In this document: positions 8,555 to 11,876 of the stretch, piece by piece | Layout: each line of letters begins with the position of its first letter | Position numbering within the stretch: the stretch's first letter is position 1 | Source of the DNA: Lysobacterales bacterium | GTDB lineage: Bacteria; Pseudomonadota; Gammaproteobacteria; Xanthomonadales; Marinicellaceae | Assembly (NCBI GenBank): GCA_027083915.1 | Contig: JALWML010000293.1 | Coordinates: 1 to 11,876, forward strand | Reading direction: 5' to 3' | DNA length: 11,876 nt | Position numbers and translations under genes: made by a program | Notes under the pieces: model-generated | What the model saw: only the letters and a program-made list of their open reading frames with translations | Told to the model about the DNA's origin: nothing | The model's database searches: none

Positions 8555-9468
8555 AGTTTTTCTGCAATTCGCATAATGGCACTACGTGCTCTTGGGTTTT
8601 TTTCCAATTCATTTTTTGAAGCTTTTATTGCTTTGCCTATTAGCTTTATTTGTGCCTGGCTTGCTTGCTCAATTGGCATACGCTTATCAAATTTTCCAGT
8701 GCTTGCCTGTTTTTTGAAGAAACGTTTAACAATTCTATCTTCTAAAGAATGAAAACTAATAACGACCAATCGTCCACCTTTTTTTAAATTCTTTAGGGCA
8801 ATTGGTAAAACGGTGTTAATTTGTTCCAATTCTCTGTTTATATGTATTCTTATGGCTTGAAAAGAACGTGTAGCAGGGTGTTTTTTGCTGTATTTATTAA
8901 TCTTTTCAATAATGCCAACGAGTTCAGAAGTTTTTTCTAAGGGTTTAACTTCTTCTCTATAAATCACAACTTCTTTTGCAATTTTAGTTGCATTTTTTTC
9001 CTCACCATAACGCCACAAGACTTTAGATATTTCTTTCCAGTCGGCTTGGTTGAGCCATTGGGCTGCAGTTTGACCGCTGCTTGAATCCATTCTCATATCT
9101 AGAGGGCCATCATCATTAAAACTAAAGCCTCTTTCTCTTTGGTCGATTTGTGGTGAAGAAACACCAAAGTCAAACAGTATCCCGTCAACTTTACTATTAA
9201 AATATTTACTAATCATTTTGTCTAAATCATCAAAAGGTCCGTGTTCAACAATTAAATTTGTATGTTCTTTTGTTAAATTATTGGCTTCTTCAATGGCTTG
9301 TGGGTCTAAATCTATAACCAATAATTTAGCTTTGTCTGTTAACTCTTTTAAGATTTTTTTACTGTGGCCACCTCGTCCAAAAGTGCCATCAATGTAAATG
9401 CCATCTTTTTTAATCGCTAATGCGGCAACTGCTTCATCCAAGAGAACAGTTTGGTGGAGATTACTCAT
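8551..9468 (-). CDS. rsmH: 16S rRNA (cytosine-1402-N4)-methyltransferase RsmH (MraW)
   Basis: RsmH methylates N4 of C1402 of 16S rRNA in the ribosomal P site using S-adenosylmethionine. The 305 residues match the family (E. coli 313). Motifs in order: HQTVLLDEAV (5-14), the SAM-binding loop DGTFGRGGHS (27-36), IDLDPQA (52-58), LFDFGVSSPQID (98-109), GPLDMRMD (121-128), RSFQAIRIHINREL (201-214), ISFHSLEDRIVKRFF (237-251) and the C-terminal NPRARSAIMR (291-300). The ATG at 9468 follows the mraZ stop by 2 bases. A good Shine-Dalgarno is not seen, so coupling to mraZ translation is likely. The stop overlaps the ftsL start. Confidence 0.97.
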   Translation of the reverse strand: MSNLHQTVLLDEAVAALAIKKDGIYIDGTFGRGGHSKKILKELTDKAKLLVIDLDPQAIEEANNLTKEHTNLIVEHGPFDDLDKMISKYFNSKVDGILFDFGVSSPQIDQRERGFSFNDDGPLDMRMDSSSGQTAAQWLNQADWKEISKVLWRYGEEKNATKIAKEVVIYREEVKPLEKTSELVGIIEKINKYSKKHPATRSFQAIRIHINRELEQINTVLPIALKNLKKGGRLVVISFHSLEDRIVKRFFKKQASTGKFDKRMPIEQASQAQIKLIGKAIKASKNELEKNPRARSAIMRIAEKL

Positions 9469-9470
9469 TC

Positions 9471-9920
9471 TTAAAGTACCAACAGTTTTACAGCGTCAGA
9501 TACATTCTCGCCAACTTCTGGTATTTGATGCCTGTCTGCTATTAAAGCTTGTTCATCCCAAATTTCAAATTTATCGCCTAATCCCACCATCACAACTTTT
9601 TTTTCTAAACCGCTAACTTCACGTAAAGTCTTTGGTAAAAGTAAACGAGAACCTTTATCTGGTGTGATGTGGTAAGCAGATCCAACCAATCTTCTTTGCA
9701 ATGCCCTATGAGTAGGATCCCAAGTGCTTAATTTCATCACTTCGTCGCGAACTTTCTCCCATTGTTCTTGCGAATAAAGCCAAAGCGAGTTATTCTCGTA
9801 TGCGTTATAAGTTAAGACAAATGTGTTTTTCCATGCATCAGCAAGCGCTTCACGGTATTTAACCGGAATTGCCAAACGCCCTTTAGCGTCTAAATTGATT
9901 GCTGTTTCACCATAAAACAT
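9471..9920 (-). CDS. mraZ: Transcriptional regulator MraZ
   Basis: MraZ is a DNA-binding protein of the AbrB-like fold and the first gene of many dcw clusters. In E. coli it represses its own promoter. With the start at 9920 the product has 149 residues (E. coli 152) and begins MFYGETAINLDAKGRLAIP, matching the family N-terminus. Both internal repeats carry the DxxxR signature, as DAKGR (11-15) and DKGSR (88-92). The reading frame stays open further upstream to a TTG at 9989, but that extension would run through the predicted promoter and has no family counterpart. A GGGA at 9930-9933, 9 bases before the ATG, is a possible weak ribosome binding site. The presumed operator repeats lie directly upstream. 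Confidence 0.96.
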   Translation of the reverse strand: MFYGETAINLDAKGRLAIPVKYREALADAWKNTFVLTYNAYENNSLWLYSQEQWEKVRDEVMKLSTWDPTHRALQRRLVGSAYHITPDKGSRLLLPKTLREVSGLEKKVVMVGLGDKFEIWDEQALIADRHQIPEVGENVSDAVKLLVL

Positions 9921-9925
9921 AAGAT

Positions 9926-9965
9926 TTGTCCCAAAATACCACTTATTACCACTAAATTGCACTTT
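9926..9965 (-). promoter_or_regulatory. Array of four 10-bp-spaced MraZ-box-like repeats
   Basis: On the minus strand the hexamers AAAGTG (9965-9960), TTAGTG (9955-9950), TAAGTG (9945-9940) and TTTGGG (9935-9930) occur with exactly 10-base spacing. Known MraZ operators are direct repeats of a G-rich core at about one helical turn: TGGG-type repeats in E. coli and AAAGTG-type repeats in Mollicutes. The array covers the -10 box, the likely transcription start and the leader, which fits repression by MraZ. The spacing and sequences are seen; that MraZ binds here is inferred. The last repeat also overlaps the possible ribosome binding site of mraZ. Confidence 0.65.
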
Positions 9966-9989
9966 ATCGCTATTTTGGGTTAGAGTCAA
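9961..9989 (-). promoter_or_regulatory. Predicted sigma-70 promoter of the dcw cluster
   Basis: Read on the minus strand, TTGACT (9989-9984, 5 of 6 to the -35 consensus) is followed after exactly 17 bases by TAAAGT (9966-9961, 4 of 6 to the -10 consensus). Transcription would begin near 9954, giving a leader of about 34 bases before mraZ at 9920. It is the only good match seen directly upstream of mraZ, and no comparable promoter was looked for inside the genes. The -10 box overlaps the first of the MraZ-like repeats. Confidence 0.7.
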
Positions 9990-10256
9990 CTTCTGTTTTT
10001 AAAAAAATGTAATGAAATCAATGGCTTACTTGATGTTGTGAATTAAGTATATCGCCTAACATCTTGAATAATAAAGATAATTTGTTTTTTAGGTGTTTAT
10101 GTGCTAATTCTTATTATATGAATGCTATTATTGTTTTTAATTCATATTTCTTCACATTAAATACTCATTCCAGTCATAATTGTTTACTTTTATGGTCTTT
10201 ATTTAGAGGGTTTTCTCTTGTAAGATGAGGGCTCATTAATAAGTACAAGCAAGCAC
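9990..10256. other. AT-rich intergenic region between divergent mraZ and CZB genes
   Basis: This 267-base stretch is very AT-rich and has no convincing reading frame, RNA gene or long repeat on either strand. It contains a candidate plus-strand promoter for the CZB gene (listed separately). Small inverted pairs such as ATCTT/AAGAT (10061-10065 and 10074-10078) and ATCAA/TTGAT (10017-10021 and 10030-10034) are about what such composition gives by chance. Confidence 0.6.
10151..10180 (+). promoter_or_regulatory. Candidate promoter for the CZB-domain gene
   Basis: TTCACA (10151-10156, 5 of 6 to -35) and CATAAT (10175-10180, 5 of 6 to -10) are separated by 18 bases. This would give a leader of about 70 bases before the ATG at 10257. 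The region is AT-rich, so chance matches are common. A second, weaker option is TAAGAT at 10221-10226 with TTTATT at 10198-10203. Confidence 0.45.
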
Positions 10257-10703
10257 ATGAAAGAAGTAATTACCAGCATAAGAAAAGTCAGTATTGAGGT
10301 AAGCAAATGGTTTGGTTACGCAACTGCAGTAGTTGATAAAATTGAGGTTGATAAATCCAGATTTCCACAAAACAATAGCTTGTGCAAATTTGGTCAATGG
10401 TACGATAAAGATGAATGGAATTTATCGAGTTTTGAAGAGTATGTTCAAATTGGACACCATCATTTAAAACTACACGCTCTTTTTGGTGAAATGTTCGCGA
10501 TTGTTAATAAAGAACAAAAAACTTCGTTTTTTAGTAAACTTGCAGGAGCAACAAGCGAGTTACCAAAGAAGGATAAGAAGATTCTTGTTAAAAAATACCA
10601 AGAATTTAAACATGAATCAGAATCTCTGTTATCTCTTTTAAAATTATTGCAGGTGAAAGTGAACGAAATGGAGCATGAGTTAGCTGAACTAAAGGCAGCA
10701 TAA
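10257..10703 (+). CDS. Stand-alone CZB (chemoreceptor zinc-binding) domain protein, one zinc ligand missing
   Basis: This is a 148-residue soluble protein with no signal peptide or membrane segment. It carries the CZB signature CKFGQW (43-48) followed by HHHLKLH (67-73), which fits the Cys and the two His ligands of the domain (Cys43, His69, His73), with spacing close to that of the E. coli DgcZ CZB domain. In DgcZ the first ligand His stands three residues before a Trp near the N-terminus. Here the equivalent Trp is Trp18 and the residue three before it is Val15, so the first His is lost. The C-terminal part (about 100-148) is helical and leucine-rich, possibly a coiled coil. CZB domains usually sense zinc or oxidants for chemoreceptors or diguanylate cyclases, but here no effector domain is attached. 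The partner is unknown. The start ATG has no clear Shine-Dalgarno. The gene ends 9 bases from the metF stop on the opposite strand. Confidence 0.82.
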   Translation: MKEVITSIRKVSIEVSKWFGYATAVVDKIEVDKSRFPQNNSLCKFGQWYDKDEWNLSSFEEYVQIGHHHLKLHALFGEMFAIVNKEQKTSFFSKLAGATSELPKKDKKILVKKYQEFKHESESLLSLLKLLQVKVNEMEHELAELKAA

Positions 10704-10712
10704 TACTTTTTG

Positions 10713-11543
10713 TTAACTTAGGTTTTTAACAATATCAAGTGTCGCTTTTGAGCGATTAAGCGTGTAAAAGTGTAGACTTGATGCTCCTCCTTGGATAAGT
10801 TGCTCACATAGTTTGCTAATAAACTCGGTGCCATATTGCTGAATGGACTTGCGGTCATCGCCATAACTTTGTAGTTTGTATTTTAGCCAGCGAGGCATTT
10901 CTGCACCACAGAAGCCACAAAAACGATTAATGTTGCTGAAGTTAGTGATAGGCATAATCCCAGGTATGATAGGAATATCGATACCATATTTTTGACACTC
11001 ATCTAAATAAGCAAAATAAGCATCAGCATTGAAGAAAAACTGAGTAATGGCTTGATCTGCACCTGTTTCAACTTTTTGTTTAAAGTACTTTAATTCGATT
11101 TCTTTTGTATCAGATTCGGGATGAATTTCAGGGTAACAACCCACAGTGATGTTGAATTGGTCATTAAATTCAGTTTTGATAAATTCTATCAATTCGTTAG
11201 CATGTCGAAAATAACCTACCGAACCCATACCTGATGGCACATCACCGCGTAACGCGAGGATATGGTGAATGTCATTATCTAGGTATTTTTGTAATAATAC
11301 TTTGATTGAATCAGGCGTGCCGCCCATGCAAGATAGGTGTGGAATAACGAGTGGAGTCTTGTGTTTTTTAAGCTCTAAAACAGTATCGGTGGTTGCCTCA
11401 ACTGTTGAACCGCCTGCACCAAAGGTCACAGAGAAAAACTCAGGATTAAGTTTACGTAGTTTCTCTTGCGTGTTACACAAAATAACTTTCTGTTCGTTGG
11501 TACGAGCAGGGAAAAATTCAAAACTAAATTTTACTTTTTTCAT
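10713..11543 (-). CDS. metF: 5,10-methylenetetrahydrofolate reductase MetF
   Basis: MetF is the flavoenzyme that reduces methylene-tetrahydrofolate to methyl-tetrahydrofolate, the methyl donor for methionine synthesis. The product has 276 residues from the ATG at 11543 (E. coli 296) and is a single TIM-barrel domain. It shows SFEFFPAR (7-14, Glu9 aligning with catalytic Glu28 of E. coli), FGAGGST, ALRGDVPSG with Asp101 (the flavin-tuning Asp120 equivalent), YPEIHPES (137-144), ITQFFFN and the C-terminal LHFYTLNR. An in-frame ATG four codons earlier (11555) is rejected as the start because GGTGA at 11553-11549 sits 5 bases before the ATG at 11543 as a good ribosome binding site. It lies downstream of ahcY on the same strand and may be co-transcribed with it. 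No MetJ-like box was seen in the gap. Confidence 0.95.
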   Translation of the reverse strand: MKKVKFSFEFFPARTNEQKVILCNTQEKLRKLNPEFFSVTFGAGGSTVEATTDTVLELKKHKTPLVIPHLSCMGGTPDSIKVLLQKYLDNDIHHILALRGDVPSGMGSVGYFRHANELIEFIKTEFNDQFNITVGCYPEIHPESDTKEIELKYFKQKVETGADQAITQFFFNADAYFAYLDECQKYGIDIPIIPGIMPITNFSNINRFCGFCGAEMPRWLKYKLQSYGDDRKSIQQYGTEFISKLCEQLIQGGASSLHFYTLNRSKATLDIVKNLS

Positions 11544-11548
11544 TATAG

Positions 11549-11553
11549 TCACC
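11549..11553 (-). promoter_or_regulatory. Ribosome binding site of metF
   Basis: GGTGA on the minus strand lies 5 bases upstream of the ATG at 11543 and decides the start in favour of that codon over the ATG at 11555, which would overlap this site. Confidence 0.7.
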
Positions 11554-11561
11554 ATTATTAT

Positions 11562-11635
11562 GTAAGGTGGGCCCCGCCCACCATATTATCAATCATGTTT
11601 ATACTTAAAATCATGATGGGCGGGGCCCATCTTAC
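11562..11635. repeat. Inverted pair of GC-rich hairpin repeats (REP/BIME-like)
   Basis: Two 23-base arms, 11562-11584 and 11613-11635, are inverted copies that match at 21 of 23 positions and are separated by 28 AT-rich bases. Each arm starts with GTAAG at its outer end and contains its own perfect hairpin: GGTGGGC-CCC-GCCCACC at 11566-11582, and in the opposite orientation GATGGGC-CCC-GCCCATC at 11631-11615. The two differences between the arms lie opposite each other in the hairpin stem and keep it paired. This is the architecture of a BIME: two REP units in opposite orientation, each with a GTAG-like tetranucleotide and a short palindrome. Such repeats are usually spread by RAYT transposases; none is in the window. 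The GC content is far above the surroundings. It could also fold in the ahcY transcript and slow or stop transcription into metF. Confidence 0.7.
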
Positions 11636-11876
11636 TAGTAGCGGTAATGATCAGGCTTATAAGGTCCATCAGGTGTTACGCCAATATACGCGGCTTGTTT
11701 TTCAGTTAAACGTGTTAACTTAACACCAACACGGTCTAAATGTAAACGCGCCACTTTTTCATCAAGTTTCTTAGGTAAAACATACACGTCATTGCCGTAT
11801 TTGTCGCCATCACAAAACAATTCAATTTGGGCTAACACTTGGTTAGTGAATGAATTTGACATAACGAAACTTGGGT
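11635..11876 (-). CDS. ahcY: Adenosylhomocysteinase AhcY, C-terminal part (cut by window edge)
   Basis: AhcY splits S-adenosylhomocysteine into adenosine and homocysteine, using bound NAD, and keeps methyltransferases free of product inhibition. About 80 C-terminal residues are visible. They read PSFVMSNSFTNQVLAQIEL, then VYVLPKKLDEKVARLHLDR, and end in GPYKPDHYRY. This end is highly conserved in the family, including the Lys and Tyr of the final KPDHYRY that reach into the NAD site of the neighbouring subunit. The frame continues open through the window edge, so the Met at 11862 is internal and not a start. The TAG stop directly abuts the hairpin repeat downstream, and metF follows on the same strand. 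Confidence 0.96.
   Translation of the reverse strand, partial: PSFVMSNSFTNQVLAQIELFCDGDKYGNDVYVLPKKLDEKVARLHLDRVGVKLTRLTEKQAAYIGVTPDGPYKPDHYRY

Noticed and set aside
9921..9989. Extension of mraZ upstream to a TTG at 9989, adding 23 residues
   Set aside because: The added residues have no counterpart in the family, the TTG is part of the -35 box, and the stretch holds the promoter and repeats. MFYGETAINLDAKGR matches the normal MraZ N-terminus.
10061..10078. ATCTT/AAGAT inverted pair in the intergenic region as a regulatory site
   Set aside because: It is only 5 bp with an 8-base loop in very AT-rich DNA, which is expected by chance.
11544..11555. ATG at 11555 as the metF start
   Set aside because: It would place the start on the GGTGA ribosome binding site that serves the ATG at 11543, and adds four residues not typical of MetF.
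11269..11723. Plus-strand open frames across the metF start, the hairpin pair and the ahcY end
   Set aside because: They are antisense to metF and ahcY and run through the GC-rich repeat. No start signal or family resemblance is seen.
11635..11862. A separate 75-residue gene starting at the Met at 11862
   Set aside because: The frame stays open through the window edge and the sequence is the conserved C-terminus of AhcY, with PSFV directly before that Met.
1..11876. A defence system, CRISPR array, prophage or other accessory island
   Set aside because: All but one gene are core cell wall, division or methyl-cycle genes in standard context. No transposase, integrase, tRNA or spaced repeat array was found. 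The only mobile-like element is the hairpin pair near the right end.

Overview
This window holds most of a division and cell wall (dcw) cluster from an AT-rich Gram-negative bacterium, most likely a gammaproteobacterium. The evidence is the gene order mraZ-rsmH-ftsL-ftsI-murE-murF-mraY-ftsW-murG-murC, the close match of MraY, MurG and FtsI to the Escherichia coli type, and a MurE with the meso-diaminopimelate motif DNPR. The low GC and compact layout would suit a marine sulfur-oxidising or symbiont lineage such as the SUP05/Thioglobaceae group, but that placement is a guess.

Layout. Positions 1-9920 are ten genes, all on the minus strand: murC (cut by the left edge), murG, ftsW, mraY, murF, murE, ftsI, ftsL, rsmH and mraZ. 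They are read from right to left, and six of the nine junctions are 4-base ATGA stop/start overlaps. A sigma-70-like promoter (TTGACT, 17-base spacer, TAAAGT) lies at 9961-9989. Overlapping its -10 box and leader is a set of four 10-bp-spaced repeats that look like MraZ operators, so the cluster probably represses itself. murD, which in E. coli lies between mraY and ftsW, is missing: those two genes are 1 base apart.

Positions 9921-10256 are noncoding and hold the divergent promoters. At 10257-10703 on the plus strand is a small stand-alone CZB (chemoreceptor zinc-binding) domain protein that lacks the usual first zinc-ligand histidine. It converges on metF (10713-11543, minus), with only 9 bases between the stop codons. 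Upstream of metF is the end of ahcY (11635 to the right edge, minus). AhcY and MetF both serve the methionine/S-adenosylmethionine methyl cycle. The gap between them is almost filled by a GC-rich, inverted pair of hairpin repeats that resembles a REP/BIME element.

How the genes work together: MurC, MurE and MurF add amino acids to UDP-MurNAc. MraY and MurG build lipid I and lipid II. FtsW and FtsI polymerise and crosslink septal peptidoglycan, with FtsL as part of the divisome core. RsmH modifies 16S rRNA and MraZ regulates the cluster. Most of the window is ordinary. The points worth a second look are the absent murD, the MraZ-box array, the altered CZB protein and the paired hairpins beside ahcY.
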